Positions 25,108-35,020 of a stretch of DNA of 64,000 nucleotides are shown piece after piece (positions within the stretch are counted from its first letter, which is position 1; each line of letters opens with the position of its first letter). This stretch comes from JAWKWH01 sp963669455 (GTDB lineage Bacteria > Pseudomonadota > Alphaproteobacteria > Rhizobiales > Rhizobiaceae). The notes under the pieces are model-generated. The model worked only from the letters and a program-made list of their open reading frames with translations, searched no databases and was not told where the DNA came from. The translations under genes were made by a program, and so were the position numbers. Where the stretch lies: contig OY770026.1 of NCBI GenBank assembly GCA_963669455.1, forward strand, positions 3,472,001 through 3,536,000, given 5' to 3'.

Positions 25108-27459
25108 ATGAAGATTAGCGTAGTTGGTGGTGGGCCGGGAGGATTGTATTTTTCAATTCTCACAAAAAAACAACGCCCCGATTGGGAGATAGAGGTATTT
25201 GAGCAGAACCAGCCCGACGATACATTTGGCTTTGGTGTCGTTTTTTCCGACGAGACGTTGAATGAATTCTTGTCTCGCGACGCGGCTACATATGAATTGA
25301 TACGCGATGAATTCGCTTACTGGGATGATGTTGCGATTCATTACAAGGGCAACGAGATTCGATGCCGGGGCAATGGTTTTTGTGGAACGTCCCGGAAAAC
25401 ACTTTTGCAAATTCTGCATAAGAGATGTCGCGAATTAGGCGTGGTGCTGAACTTTGGTGTGCAGATCAAACCGGAAGAACTATCTGAACAATTCCCGGAC
25501 TCAGACATAATAATTGCCAGTGACGGTATCAACTCGGCTATCCGCGAGTATTTCAAAGAAGATTTTAAACCTTCGATCAGCCTAAAATCCAACCGTTTCT
25601 GCTGGATGGGTTCGACCCGCCCGATGGCGGAATTCAACTACTTCTTCAAGGAGACACCCTACGGAATAATTTGTGCGCATTGCTATCAATATCAGGACGA
25701 CGCTTCAACATGGGTATTCGAAATGGATGACGCTTGTTGGCGTGGACATCAGTTTAGCGAATTCGATGAGGATGCATCAAAACATAAGCTGGAAGCGCTG
25801 TTTTCCGAAGAACTTCTCGGGCACCCTTTGATACTAAATCGGTCCTACTGGAGGCAATTCCCACGAATATTCTGTGACCAATGGTGGTGTGGGAACATCG
25901 TAATCCTTGGAGACGCCAAGGCTTCAGCACACTTTTCCATTGGATCAGGAACCAAACTGGCGATGGAATGCGGCATTGCTCTGTCGGACGCCGTTCTGGA
26001 ACATGGCGAAGTCAGCGTACAAAAGGCATTTGACACCTACAACAAACTCCGCCGTACTCCTTGCCAGATCACTCAACATAACGCCGATGTGTCCTTGGCC
26101 TGGTTCGAACATATGAGTCGATCATGGGACATGGAACCAATGCAATTTGCCATGGTCGTCATGTGTCGGGCGAAATCCATCACCTATGACAATCTAAAGC
26201 TGCGCGATGAAAAGTTTGTACGCGAGGCAGACGATGAATGGTATGAACGTCATTTTCTCCAAACCGGTGAAGATGTCCGCGAAAGCCGCCCAACACCGAT
26301 GTTTACCAAGTTTCATTTGCGGAAAATGGAGTTGAGCAATCGGGTCGTGATGTCACCCATGGCGCAATACAGTGCCGATGAAGACGGCAATCCCACCGAT
26401 TGGCACAAGGTACATTATGGTTCTCATGCCTTGGGTGGCATGGGTTTGATATTCACAGAGATGACCTGTCCTTCTGCTGATGCACGCATCACTCCCGGGT
26501 GTCCTGGCCTTTGGACTGATACCCACGAGGATAAGTGGAAAGAGATCGTCGATTTCATCCACGCGTCTGGAACGACCAAAGTTTGCATGCAGCTGGGTCA
26601 TGCCGGTCGGAAGGGATCCACGCAACTGGGCTGGGACAAAATGGATTGGCCCCTGCCCAATTCAGACCAGAACTGGCCACTTTTCTCTGCATCGCCGATT
26701 CCCTGGATGGAGGGAGTAAGTGCGGTTCCAGCGCAATTGGATCGAGCCCAAATGAACAAAGTCAAAGCTGATTTTGTCCAGGCAACCATTCGTGCGGCGA
26801 GAGCAGGATTTGATATGCTCGAACTTCACTGCGCCCACGGGTATTTACTTGCTTCATTCCTGTCTCCACTCACCAATCAGCGAGATGATGGATATGGCGG
26901 ACCAATCGAGCAGCGCTTGCGCTACCCGATTGAAGTATTTTCAGCCATGCGCGACGTCTGGCCAAAAGATCGCCCCATGTCGGTGAGGGTTTCTGGGTCA
27001 GATTGGAAAAAGGGCGGGCTGGATGAATCCGATTTGTTCGCAATAGCTGAGGCATTTCGAGATGCAGGTTGCGATTTGATTGACGTCTCTTCGGGTCAAA
27101 CCGTACCCGACCAATCTCCGGTTTATGGGCGGATGTTCCAGTCTCATTTGGCCGAGGCAGTGCGAAACGTGCCAAAAATTGCAACCATGGCTGTCGGCGC
27201 AATTACAGAAGCAGCCCAAATCAACACATTGTTGCATACAAGGCGGGCAGATTTAGTAGCACTCGGTCGGCCGCATATGTGGAATCCATATTTCACGCAT
27301 CAGGCGGCTGCATGGTACGGCGTTAAAACACAGCCATGGCCGAAGCAATATTATGCAGGAGCGGATCAAGCATTTCGTGAACAGACAAAATCGAGGGAAA
27401 AACTACTCGATTTGCAGATCAAGGCATCCCCAAGCAAACATGATCACGGCGATCAATAG
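25108..27459 (+). CDS. Fused aryl-CoA monooxygenase/reductase (2-aminobenzoyl-CoA or salicylyl-CoA type)
   Basis: The 783-aa protein joins two flavoprotein domains. Residues 1 to about 385 are a group A hydroxylase: VVGGGPGGLYFSI, IIASDGINSAI, NIVILGDAKASAHFSIGSG. From about 395 to the end is an Old-Yellow-Enzyme TIM barrel: NRVVMSPMAQYSADEDG, the substrate block LHCAHGYLLASFLSPLTNQR and RVSGSDW. This architecture is that of 2-aminobenzoyl-CoA monooxygenase/reductase, and of bifunctional enzymes annotated as salicylyl-CoA 5-hydroxylase. It would hydroxylate, and possibly also reduce, the CoA thioester of an ortho-substituted benzoate. The start is ATG 25108. RidA before and thioesterase and ligase after it complete the pathway. 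Confidence 0.9.
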   Translation: MKISVVGGGPGGLYFSILTKKQRPDWEIEVFEQNQPDDTFGFGVVFSDETLNEFLSRDAATYELIRDEFAYWDDVAIHYKGNEIRCRGNGFCGTSRKTLLQILHKRCRELGVVLNFGVQIKPEELSEQFPDSDIIIASDGINSAIREYFKEDFKPSISLKSNRFCWMGSTRPMAEFNYFFKETPYGIICAHCYQYQDDASTWVFEMDDACWRGHQFSEFDEDASKHKLEALFSEELLGHPLILNRSYWRQFPRIFCDQWWCGNIVILGDAKASAHFSIGSGTKLAMECGIALSDAVLEHGEVSVQKAFDTYNKLRRTPCQITQHNADVSLAWFEHMSRSWDMEPMQFAMVVMCRAKSITYDNLKLRDEKFVREADDEWYERHFLQTGEDVRESRPTPMFTKFHLRKMELSNRVVMSPMAQYSADEDGNPTDWHKVHYGSHALGGMGLIFTEMTCPSADARITPGCPGLWTDTHEDKWKEIVDFIHASGTTKVCMQLGHAGRKGSTQLGWDKMDWPLPNSDQNWPLFSASPIPWMEGVSAVPAQLDRAQMNKVKADFVQATIRAARAGFDMLELHCAHGYLLASFLSPLTNQRDDGYGGPIEQRLRYPIEVFSAMRDVWPKDRPMSVRVSGSDWKKGGLDESDLFAIAEAFRDAGCDLIDVSSGQTVPDQSPVYGRMFQSHLAEAVRNVPKIATMAVGAITEAAQINTLLHTRRADLVALGRPHMWNPYFTHQAAAWYGVKTQPWPKQYYAGADQAFREQTKSREKLLDLQIKASPSKHDHGDQ

Positions 27460-27896
27460 TGATGGGAATATCTTTCAGAAGGCCCAGAAAAGTAAGGTTT
27501 GGAGAATGTGATCCTGCCGGTATCGCCTATTATCCCAAGCTGGTGGAAGCTGTGAACGATACGGTGGAAGACTGGTTTGAAACCGCCATCGGTTTTTCTT
27601 TTCGTCAAATGCACTTGGAGGAAAACATTGGCGTGCCCACCCGTTCTATCGATGTGGAGTTTGAAAACCCTGCTCGATTGGGTGATGTTTTGGACTGGTC
27701 GCTACACGTCCTAAAGCTGGGACGCAGTTCAATTGACTTGGAGATTACAGCGCATGGCCCGACTGGTGTTCGCATTATTGTCGCTAAGCCATCCCTGATC
27801 TGGTGTGATTTCAGCACCGGAGCGCCGCAATCAACAGAAATTCCAGCCAACATACGCAATGAAATGACCGCATTTTTTCGAACTGAAGAAGCATAG
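27459..27896 (+). CDS. Hot-dog-fold acyl-CoA thioesterase (4-HBT type)
   Basis: This 145-aa protein has the 4-hydroxybenzoyl-CoA-thioesterase motif VRFGECDPAGIAYYPKLVEA with the catalytic Asp. Other typical blocks are PTRSIDVEFENPARLGD and SSIDLEITAHG. It would release the free hydroxylated acid (for example gentisate) from its CoA ester. Start codons GTG 27459 and ATG 27462 are adjacent; the stop of the monooxygenase (27457-27459) overlaps, so coupling is likely. Confidence 0.9.
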   Translation: MMGISFRRPRKVRFGECDPAGIAYYPKLVEAVNDTVEDWFETAIGFSFRQMHLEENIGVPTRSIDVEFENPARLGDVLDWSLHVLKLGRSSIDLEITAHGPTGVRIIVAKPSLIWCDFSTGAPQSTEIPANIRNEMTAFFRTEEA

Positions 27897-27901
27897 AACC
27901 C

Positions 27902-29452
27902 ATGAAAATCAACCAGAACCAGACCCTGTTTCAGTGGCTTGAAATACATGAGCGCGACAATCCTGAAAATGTTGCAATCCAGACAGTTGACGGTTCAATA
28001 TCTTATGGTGAATTGGCGGCAAAAGTGCGCCGATTGGCAAGTGGACTGGCAAAAATCGGCATCGGAAAAGGTGATGTTGTAGGAGTTCAGCTTCCCAATT
28101 GCCCGGAATTTCTCATCACAATATTGGCCGTTGCTGCGCGGGGCGCGATTTTCCAAACACTACACATGCCTTATCGAAGCGCGGAATTGTTGCAGTTGCT
28201 GGGGCATAGCAAAGCGAAAGCGGCAATTGCCCTGGGCGCCTTCAAAGACGTTAGCCCAGCAAGCGAAATAACATCGATGACATCGGACCTCCCAAGTTTG
28301 CAAACAGTTATTTCTGTAGGAACTGTGGTGGAGAATACGCAATCATTTGAAGAACTTGCAGCCGCGACCGCCAAACGAGAATCCATAGTAGAAACCAGCA
28401 CGAATGACAAATATCTGCTGCTATACACCTCGGGCACAACTGCTAGCCCGAAGGGCGTGCCGCACCGATATGCCGGTTTTTTGAACAATGCTCTAGATGC
28501 TGCGGCAGAGTTTGAGTTTGATGATCAAGAACGCATTTTGTCACTGGCACCGTTTTCGCACCTTTACGGTCTGTTCTGTCTGCACATGGCATTGGCCAGA
28601 GGATGTACGAACGCTATTGTGCAAGCATTTGATCCCGGAACATTTGTATCAGATATCACCACATTGGTGCCGACGGCAGTTTATTCTGCCCCTGCACATT
28701 TTGCCCCATTCATTGCCAATGGATCTTTGACGTCAGACATGTTTTCTTCGACCAAGCTGGTTTGTCTATCAGGTTCTACAGTTCCGCCGTCACTGGCGAA
28801 GGCCATCGATAAACTGCTTGATAGTGGCGGCGTTATTCAACTTTGGGGAATGAGTGAACTACAGGCCGGAACCTATGGCAGATTAAGCGACCCAATCGAT
28901 CGTCGGATAGGTTCGGCAGGACGAGCATCACCGGGAACAGAACTGCGCCTGGTAGATGAGCTCGGGCAAGAACAACCAGCTGGGAATGAAGGTGCCTTGG
29001 AGATCAGAGGACCATCAGTCTTTGATGGATATCTCGATAATGCACTAGAAACCGATGCTGCTTTTACCAATGACGGTTGGTTTCGTACCGGTGACTTAGC
29101 AGAGATTCTTCCGGGAGGGTATTTGCGGCTGACGGGAAGAACGAAGGAAATAATCAACCGTGGTGGCGTGAAGTTCAACCCTGTGGATGTTGAAGCGATC
29201 CTGATCGATCATCCGGCAATAGAGTTATGCGCAATCATCCCGATACCAGACCCCATATTGGGTGAACGCGGATGTCTATGCATTTTGGCTACACCGGGCC
29301 AATCCATTTCGCTCGACGATGTGAAAGCGCTTCTTCGTGAAAAAGGAATTGCAAAATATAAATGGCCGGAGCGATTGGAAACTGTGGCTGCCATGCCATT
29401 GACGCCAACTCGAAAAATCATGCGTGCCAAACTGGCATCAATTATCACATAA
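27902..29452 (+). CDS. Aryl/acyl-CoA ligase (AMP-forming)
   Basis: The 516-aa ligase of the ANL superfamily has the P-loop LLYTSGTTASPKG, YGLFCLHMALARG, WGMSELQAGTYGR, the hinge WFRTGDLAEILPGGYLRLTG, GRTKEIINRGGVKFNP, and a late Lys in PLTPTRKIMRAKLA. It activates an aromatic carboxylic acid as its adenylate and then CoA thioester, providing the substrate for the fused monooxygenase. It starts 5 bases after the thioesterase stop. An anthranilate or salicylate substrate is inferred from context only. Confidence 0.9.
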   Translation: MKINQNQTLFQWLEIHERDNPENVAIQTVDGSISYGELAAKVRRLASGLAKIGIGKGDVVGVQLPNCPEFLITILAVAARGAIFQTLHMPYRSAELLQLLGHSKAKAAIALGAFKDVSPASEITSMTSDLPSLQTVISVGTVVENTQSFEELAAATAKRESIVETSTNDKYLLLYTSGTTASPKGVPHRYAGFLNNALDAAAEFEFDDQERILSLAPFSHLYGLFCLHMALARGCTNAIVQAFDPGTFVSDITTLVPTAVYSAPAHFAPFIANGSLTSDMFSSTKLVCLSGSTVPPSLAKAIDKLLDSGGVIQLWGMSELQAGTYGRLSDPIDRRIGSAGRASPGTELRLVDELGQEQPAGNEGALEIRGPSVFDGYLDNALETDAAFTNDGWFRTGDLAEILPGGYLRLTGRTKEIINRGGVKFNPVDVEAILIDHPAIELCAIIPIPDPILGERGCLCILATPGQSISLDDVKALLREKGIAKYKWPERLETVAAMPLTPTRKIMRAKLASIIT

Positions 29453-29471
29453 CAAAAAGGAAAAACATCAA

Positions 29472-30032
29472 ATGCAGTTCGATCTATTCTTACCAGAAAA
29501 TGCACCCGAGGGGTCAGCTAACCAATTGTCTGGTGCGGCTGAGAAAATGGGCGGACTGCTGCCCAATCTGTATCGCCAAATGGCTCTGTCGCCGGTGGTG
29601 TTGGAAACCTATTTCACAATGGCAAATTTATTGGCAAAGACAGATTTCACACCGGCAGAACAGCAACTAATTTTGCTTACGGCCAGCGCCCGTAACGGAT
29701 GTACCTACTGTGTTGCCGCCCATACCTCGGGCGGGCGGATGGCTAAACTGGACAAAGAAGCTATTGAATCGGTCCGCAGCAGCAGTGCGATTGCCGATGA
29801 AAGGCTGAGTGCGCTACGCGTGTTTACCGAGGCGGTCATAGAAACCCGAGGCAAAGTTTCCGAAGAAGATGTTTCATCATTTGTTACGGCCGGTTACACA
29901 CAAAAGCAAGCCATCGAGTTGCTAATAGGCGTGTCTATGAAAACCCTCTCAAACTATTTTTCCCGAATGGCAAAAACACCCTTGGATGATTTTCTCGAAC
30001 GGGTGACCTGGGAAGGCAACAATAGGGTCTGA
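29472..30032 (+). CDS. AhpD/carboxymuconolactone-decarboxylase-like protein
   Basis: This 186-aa helical protein contains the CxxC-type motif ASARNGCTYCVAAHTSG of the AhpD-like family, with the His three residues after the second Cys. Such proteins act as peroxidase partners or are of unknown role in catabolic clusters. The start is chosen at MQFDLFLPENAP (29472), just after AAAAAGGAAAAAC; the longer frame begins inside the ligase gene. It is the last gene of the aromatic operon. Confidence 0.85.
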   Translation: MQFDLFLPENAPEGSANQLSGAAEKMGGLLPNLYRQMALSPVVLETYFTMANLLAKTDFTPAEQQLILLTASARNGCTYCVAAHTSGGRMAKLDKEAIESVRSSSAIADERLSALRVFTEAVIETRGKVSEEDVSSFVTAGYTQKQAIELLIGVSMKTLSNYFSRMAKTPLDDFLERVTWEGNNRV

Positions 30033-30289
30033 GGAGTTGTCTGCCGAAATGCCGGGCAGTTCAACTCACCGGCGTTTTGTCAGGCTTTAGATTTCAGCGG
30101 CCTGGAGTGGTGATGGCATTATCGCGTTTGAGGAGCTTGGTTCGCCTTGGGTGGCCGGTGGACTTCATCATGCTATTGATCGCGACATTCGCACCAATGT
30201 CATGGAGCACAAGAAAACGTTTCAACTAGGAGCAACGCTGACCAAGACCACCAACATCTTTGGCAAGGTTTCCAGGCTTCACCAGATCA

Positions 30290-30530
30290 CGGTCAATGAA
30301 ACCGTTACAACCCATAGCGACATCGTTCCATTCATGGCTTCTGCCAGCAGTTTCTTCAACTGGGCATTCTCCGCTTCAAGACCCTTCAGACGCTTGGCGT
30401 CTGACACTTCCATGCCGATCCCCAAAATTCCAAAGCCTCAACGCATTCAATGTCAGGATCACCGAAGCGCGCTACGATCCAAACCTTGCTCTCTCCTGGC
30501 AAACGCACATTTCTTCATGTGAACCATAGA
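30290..30530 (-). pseudogene. IS3-family orfA remnant
   Basis: Reading the minus strand around 30424-30340 gives GMEVSDAKRLKGLEAENA and QLKKLLAEAM, the conserved leucine-zipper end of an IS3-family OrfA. It then diverges and no OrfB follows. Flanking sequence has no open frame. The gene-free stretch 30033-30756 otherwise holds only unrecognised sequence and, at its right end, the AT-rich upstream region of the next operon (about 30630-30680). Confidence 0.6.
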
Positions 30531-30756
30531 CCAGGGTTGCCAGAAGCGAAGGTCTTTACGTGGGCTGATTTGCAGTCGGAAATCACCGTTTAGCGGCATC
30601 GCTGCCAGAGGCCCGCAGCGGGCTATCCATACCAAATTTATATAGAACATATGTTGGCATTATAATTTATTTCATACTGAAATCTGCCTCAAATGAAAAT
30701 CAGGCTGAAAAGGCGTTACCGCGCGCGACGATACGGATATCTTTAGAGATCAAGGC

Positions 30757-31737
30757 ATGAAAATCGAGCAGTCAAAAATCGTAGCGGCGCTCACGATAGC
30801 CCTATTTTGCGGATTTTCTGTTTCTCTGAGCGGCTTTCTGACTGTCGACAATCTATTGTCACTTCTGCGCAGCGTGTCCGTCCTTGGAATTTTGGGGATC
30901 GGCATGGCACTGACCGTGATTTCCCGAGGTGTCGATCTGTCGATGGTTGCGAATATGGTGATCGGAATGGCACTGGCCATTGTGATTGCGCAGCCGGGAG
31001 TAATGGTTGCCGGTGGCCTTCCATTCTGGGTGGCACTGCTGTTGGGTGTTGGATTTGTGGTCGCCACCGGGGCAATCACCGGCGCCCTCGTCGCCTATGG
31101 CGAACTACCCGCAGTTTTTGCCACCCTTGCCATGGGAAGCATCATCTATGGCATTGGCCGCGTCGGGTTAATTTCAAGCGATTCAAACTACTTGCCGGCT
31201 GATACGGCGTGGATCGCATTTCTGGGCAGCGGACAGGTTGCAGGCATTCCGATGCCGATTATTTGTTTCCTGGCCATCGCGGTTTTCTTCGCCTTCATCT
31301 TGAAGCGCACGACCCTTGGTCGTTACATCTACGCCGTTGGAGACAACCCGATCGCGGCCAGAACCGCTGGTGTGCCCGTCCGGCCGACATTGATGCTGAT
31401 CTATATAGTTGCGGGATTAACCGCCCTTGTTGCGGGCTTGCTGATCTCTGGTGCGGTAAATCAGATCAATACCCGGCTTTTTATCTCGACGATGATCTAT
31501 GATGTTTTGCTGGTGGTCGTTGTGGGCGGTATTGGACTGTCTGGCGGCAAGGGTGGGATGTCCAACGTTTTCCTCGGCACGGTGATGATCGGTGTTCTGC
31601 TAAACGGCATGACGATCATGAACCTCTCGCATACCCAGCAGAACCTTATCAAAGGGCTCTTTCTGCTGCTCGCCATCGTTGTCGATACCCTGCTCAATCC
31701 GCGTGATGAACAAACCGGCCAGCAAGGGGACATCTGA
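30757..31737 (+). CDS. Sugar ABC transporter permease (RbsC-type)
   Basis: The 326-aa protein has the BPD_transp_2 blocks GIGMALTVISRGVDLSMVANM and late VVVGGIGLSGGKGGMSNVF. About ten hydrophobic segments are visible. It opens a five-gene rightward operon ending with the ATPase at 37637. It pairs with the permease domain of the fused protein at 32900. Confidence 0.92.
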   Translation: MKIEQSKIVAALTIALFCGFSVSLSGFLTVDNLLSLLRSVSVLGILGIGMALTVISRGVDLSMVANMVIGMALAIVIAQPGVMVAGGLPFWVALLLGVGFVVATGAITGALVAYGELPAVFATLAMGSIIYGIGRVGLISSDSNYLPADTAWIAFLGSGQVAGIPMPIICFLAIAVFFAFILKRTTLGRYIYAVGDNPIAARTAGVPVRPTLMLIYIVAGLTALVAGLLISGAVNQINTRLFISTMIYDVLLVVVVGGIGLSGGKGGMSNVFLGTVMIGVLLNGMTIMNLSHTQQNLIKGLFLLLAIVVDTLLNPRDEQTGQQGDI

Positions 31738-31786
31738 ACAGGCGAACCCAAAGCACAATAAATTTGGTCAAAAAGGGAGAAGAAAA

Positions 31787-32812
31787 GTGAAAACATGGAC
31801 AAAAGTGATATCTGCTGCGGCAGCGGTTTTGGCGGTATCTGCTGCTACCGTATCGGCGCAAGATAAGGGCCTGCCGGATCCACGGCACGACAAGTACGTC
31901 GACGCCATGAGTGGCAAGAAAGTTGTCTATGTCCCGATCGGCATGGGCTACGATTTGTCAGAAGGTTGGTGGGCCGGTCTGCAGCGCGAATTGGTTCCTC
32001 TGGGCGTTGATCTGGAAATCCGCGATCCAAACTGGAGCGTGGATGCAGGTGTGCGCACTTTGACCTCGCTGATCGGAGAACGCCCCGATCTTATCATGGT
32101 CCAATCACCCGACGAGCAAAGCTATTCGCGGGTGCTGCGCAAAGCGGAAAAGGAAGGCTTGCATGTCGTACAAATACAGATGCACTCTTCGCATTCGTCC
32201 GACATTTTCGTAGGCGCGGACTGGATTCAGGTTGGTGAGGAAGTCGCCAAGATTGCTGCCAATCATTGCGGCCCCGACAGCAGTGGCAAAATTTCCATCA
32301 TGCAGGGCGTGCTTACTGCCTCGGCCAGTATTTTCCAGGTGCGCGGGGTCTACAACATTCTGGATCAACACCCGCATATCCAAGTGGTTTCCAACCAGGC
32401 TGCCGATTGGGATGCGTCCAAAGCGCGGGCTATCATGGAAACGGTTGTACAGCAGCATCCTGACCTTTGCGCGGCAATCGGTTTCTGGGACACAATGGAT
32501 GCGGGAACCGGCGCTGCAATACGCGAAGCCGGGTTGCAGGATGATGTGTTCCTCGTAACCTCGGGCGGGGGCCACAAGGATGCCTGCGACAACCTTGAGA
32601 ACGAAACGTTTGACGTGGCAATTTCCTATGATGTTCCACGGCAGGCGCTGGAACTGGCAAATGCGGCACGGGCTCTGCTGCAGGTCGAATCCGAGGCGGG
32701 CGCGTTCAAATACTCGCATTACTCACCTCTTACGGTGATGACCAAGGAAACGCTCGACACCCATCGTCTAAACGGGGCCTGTTGGACCAAGGAATCTATC
32801 GCCAGTAAATAG
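31787..32812 (+). CDS. Periplasmic sugar-binding protein
   Basis: This 341-aa binding protein starts at GTG 31787 after AAGGGAGAAG. It has a signal peptide (AAAAVLAVSAATVSAQDKG). Family features are VVYVPIGMGYDLSEGWWAGLQ, RPDLIMVQSPDEQSY, FVGADWIQVGEEVAKIAANH and AAIGFWDTMDAGTGAAIREAG. It delivers the substrate to the surrounding permeases. A second gene-internal ATG at 31679 would extend into the previous permease gene and is not used. Confidence 0.9.
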   Translation: MKTWTKVISAAAAVLAVSAATVSAQDKGLPDPRHDKYVDAMSGKKVVYVPIGMGYDLSEGWWAGLQRELVPLGVDLEIRDPNWSVDAGVRTLTSLIGERPDLIMVQSPDEQSYSRVLRKAEKEGLHVVQIQMHSSHSSDIFVGADWIQVGEEVAKIAANHCGPDSSGKISIMQGVLTASASIFQVRGVYNILDQHPHIQVVSNQAADWDASKARAIMETVVQQHPDLCAAIGFWDTMDAGTGAAIREAGLQDDVFLVTSGGGHKDACDNLENETFDVAISYDVPRQALELANAARALLQVESEAGAFKYSHYSPLTVMTKETLDTHRLNGACWTKESIASK

Positions 32813-32828
32813 CAGAATCTTCCTGAGG

Positions 32829-32867
32829 CGTGGCGCCAAATTTGTGCAAGTGCAGTTTGGCGCCACG
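32829..32867 (+). terminator. Long stem-loop after the binding-protein gene
   Basis: CGTGGCGCCAAA (32829-32840) pairs perfectly with TTTGGCGCCACG (32856-32867) around a 15-base loop. No T-run follows at once, so it may protect the upstream message rather than terminate. As in the first sugar operon, it stands just after the binding-protein gene. Confidence 0.6.
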
Positions 32868-32899
32868 GTCTTGGATAGTTTTAGATGTTGGGGCTGAGA

Positions 32900-35020
32900 A
32901 TGAATCTCGAACTTGTCCGTAAATGGCGTTACCAGCTTATCCCCGATCACGTCGTTGGCGAGATTCTTGAAAAGCGATGGACCGATAATGCCATCCCCAT
33001 CGTAACCCTGGCGGGCGTCATTGCGGCGCTTTACCTTTCCATTCCCGACTTTTTTTCAAGCTATGCGATCACCGACTATTCGCGACAGATCGCGGAATTG
33101 GGGCTGGTTGTTCTGGCGATGACAATTGTCATGATCGCAGGCGGCATCGACCTTTCGGTTGGCTCGACCTTTGCCATTGGCAATTTCACGGCGCTTTACT
33201 GTGTGCACATCCTGGGGATGCATCCGTTACCCGCCTTTGGACTGACTTGTCTGTCGGGCATTCTTTGCGGCGCTTTCAACGGGTACTTTATTGGCTATCT
33301 CAGGTTGCGGGCGTTTCTGACTACCCTCGTTTCGCTTATCATCTTCCGGTCGATCGTAGATCTGTTGCTGCAAAAGCATGCCGTTGGGATCATGGCAACT
33401 TTTCCGGATTCTGATCTGTGGTACGAAATCGGTGAAGGCGACCTATGGGGATTGCCGTATACAATCATCGCCACGGGGATGATCGCGATCTTTGTCCATA
33501 TTCTTTTCAGCCGGATGCGCCCGGGCTGGCACATCATGGCGGTTGGCGGTTCGCGCCGCTCGGCGCATAACGCCGGCGTCAACGTAAAACGCACAGTGTT
33601 CCTGACCTACGTGGCCAGCGGTCTTTTGTGTACAATCGCCGCCTTCATGTTCGCATCGCGCCTGTCCAGCGCAAGTTCAGATGCCGGAAACGGGCTTGAA
33701 ATCATGGCGTTGACGGCCGCCGTTCTTGGCGGCACCAGTCTGGGCGGTGGCCGCGGATCGGTCGCAAAGGCATTGCTGGGGACAGCAATCGTATTGCTTT
33801 TGTCCAATGGTCTGATCCGTCTTGGTATTCAGGGTGGCGCGAGTTCGCTGATCTTTGGCATCATACTAATGCTGGCGGTTCTGATTGACGTCAGATGGTT
33901 GAAAAACCGAGGCAAGATACTGAACAAGGTTTACGTATCCCCCACATATATGCGGCTGCCGCCGGCGCCCGAAACGGGTGCGGGTGGGTCATCGCCATAT
34001 GCGCAGAACGACAAGCTGCATCATGTCGAGATAATCGGGCTGGGTGAAATCGAAGGTCCGGAAGATGTGATCCTGGATGAAAACGACCATCTATACGCCG
34101 GTACGCGGCATGGGGATGTGGTTCGTTTTCTGGCACCGGACCACAAGAAAATGGAGATTTTTGCCCATATCGGCGGACGGCCACTGGGCATGGCATTGGA
34201 TGCGGATGGAAACCTTGTGACCTGCGTGGCAAGCATGGGGGTCTATTCGGTTTCCCCGCAGGGCAAGGTCACGAAGCTCACCGACCAAACAAATCGTAGC
34301 TGGAGCTCGGTGGTGGATGACAGCCGGCTTAACTTGGCTGATGATTTGGACATCGGGCCTGATGGGAAGGTATATTTTTCAGAGGCGACCAAGCGGTTTG
34401 ACACACATACCTGGGCCGTCGATTGCCTTGAAAGCCGCGGAAACGGCCGGATTGTCTGTTATGATCCGGCCACAGACAGAACGCGAACCCTGGTATCCGA
34501 CCTCATCTTCCCCAACGGAATTTGCACATCCCATGATGGGCAATCGATCCTCTTTGCCGAGTCCTGGGCCTGCAGGATATCGAGGTATTGGATCAGCGGA
34601 CCAAGCGCGGGAAAGGTCGAACCGGTCATTCCCAACCTGCCGGGCTACCCCGACAATATCAACAGGTCGTCAGACGGCCATTACTGGCTGGCCCTGCTGG
34701 GGATGCGTGGTCCGGCGCTGGATCTGGCCCAGACGATTCCAGGTTTTCGCAAACGAATGGCGCGCCGCGTCGCGGATGATTCCTGGCTCTTTCCCAATAT
34801 CAACACGGGCTGCGTCGTGAAGTTCAACGAACAGGGGGAAATCCTGGATGCCCTATGGGATCTGGGCGGCGTTAACCACCCGATGCTGTCGAGCATGCGC
34901 GAACACAAAGGCCACCTGTATCTGGGCGGCGTTTCGAACAACCGTATCGGCAAATACAAGATCCCGGACGCGGAGCCGAACTGGACCGGCTTCACCTCCT
35001 ATTGGGGGCGCGCATCGTGA
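32900..35020 (+). CDS. Fused sugar ABC permease and strictosidine-synthase/SMP-30-like propeller
   Basis: The 706-aa protein has two parts. Residues 1 to about 335 are an RbsC-type permease with TIVMIAGGIDLSVGSTFAIG and AAVLGGTSLGGGRGSVAKALL. After a linker of about 40 residues (SPTYMRLPPAPETG region), the rest is a beta-propeller of the strictosidine synthase/SMP-30 group: GPEDVILDENDHLYAGTRHG, LADDLDIGPDGKVYFSEAT, FPNGICTSHDGQSILFAES, and LPGYPDNINRSSDGHYWLAL. Propellers of this group include lactonases and esterases. If the permease has a cytoplasmic C terminus like RbsC, the propeller would meet the sugar as it enters. ATG 32900 follows GGGGCTGAG; ATG 32885 is an alternative. Confidence 0.9.
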   Translation: MNLELVRKWRYQLIPDHVVGEILEKRWTDNAIPIVTLAGVIAALYLSIPDFFSSYAITDYSRQIAELGLVVLAMTIVMIAGGIDLSVGSTFAIGNFTALYCVHILGMHPLPAFGLTCLSGILCGAFNGYFIGYLRLRAFLTTLVSLIIFRSIVDLLLQKHAVGIMATFPDSDLWYEIGEGDLWGLPYTIIATGMIAIFVHILFSRMRPGWHIMAVGGSRRSAHNAGVNVKRTVFLTYVASGLLCTIAAFMFASRLSSASSDAGNGLEIMALTAAVLGGTSLGGGRGSVAKALLGTAIVLLLSNGLIRLGIQGGASSLIFGIILMLAVLIDVRWLKNRGKILNKVYVSPTYMRLPPAPETGAGGSSPYAQNDKLHHVEIIGLGEIEGPEDVILDENDHLYAGTRHGDVVRFLAPDHKKMEIFAHIGGRPLGMALDADGNLVTCVASMGVYSVSPQGKVTKLTDQTNRSWSSVVDDSRLNLADDLDIGPDGKVYFSEATKRFDTHTWAVDCLESRGNGRIVCYDPATDRTRTLVSDLIFPNGICTSHDGQSILFAESWACRISRYWISGPSAGKVEPVIPNLPGYPDNINRSSDGHYWLALLGMRGPALDLAQTIPGFRKRMARRVADDSWLFPNINTGCVVKFNEQGEILDALWDLGGVNHPMLSSMREHKGHLYLGGVSNNRIGKYKIPDAEPNWTGFTSYWGRAS

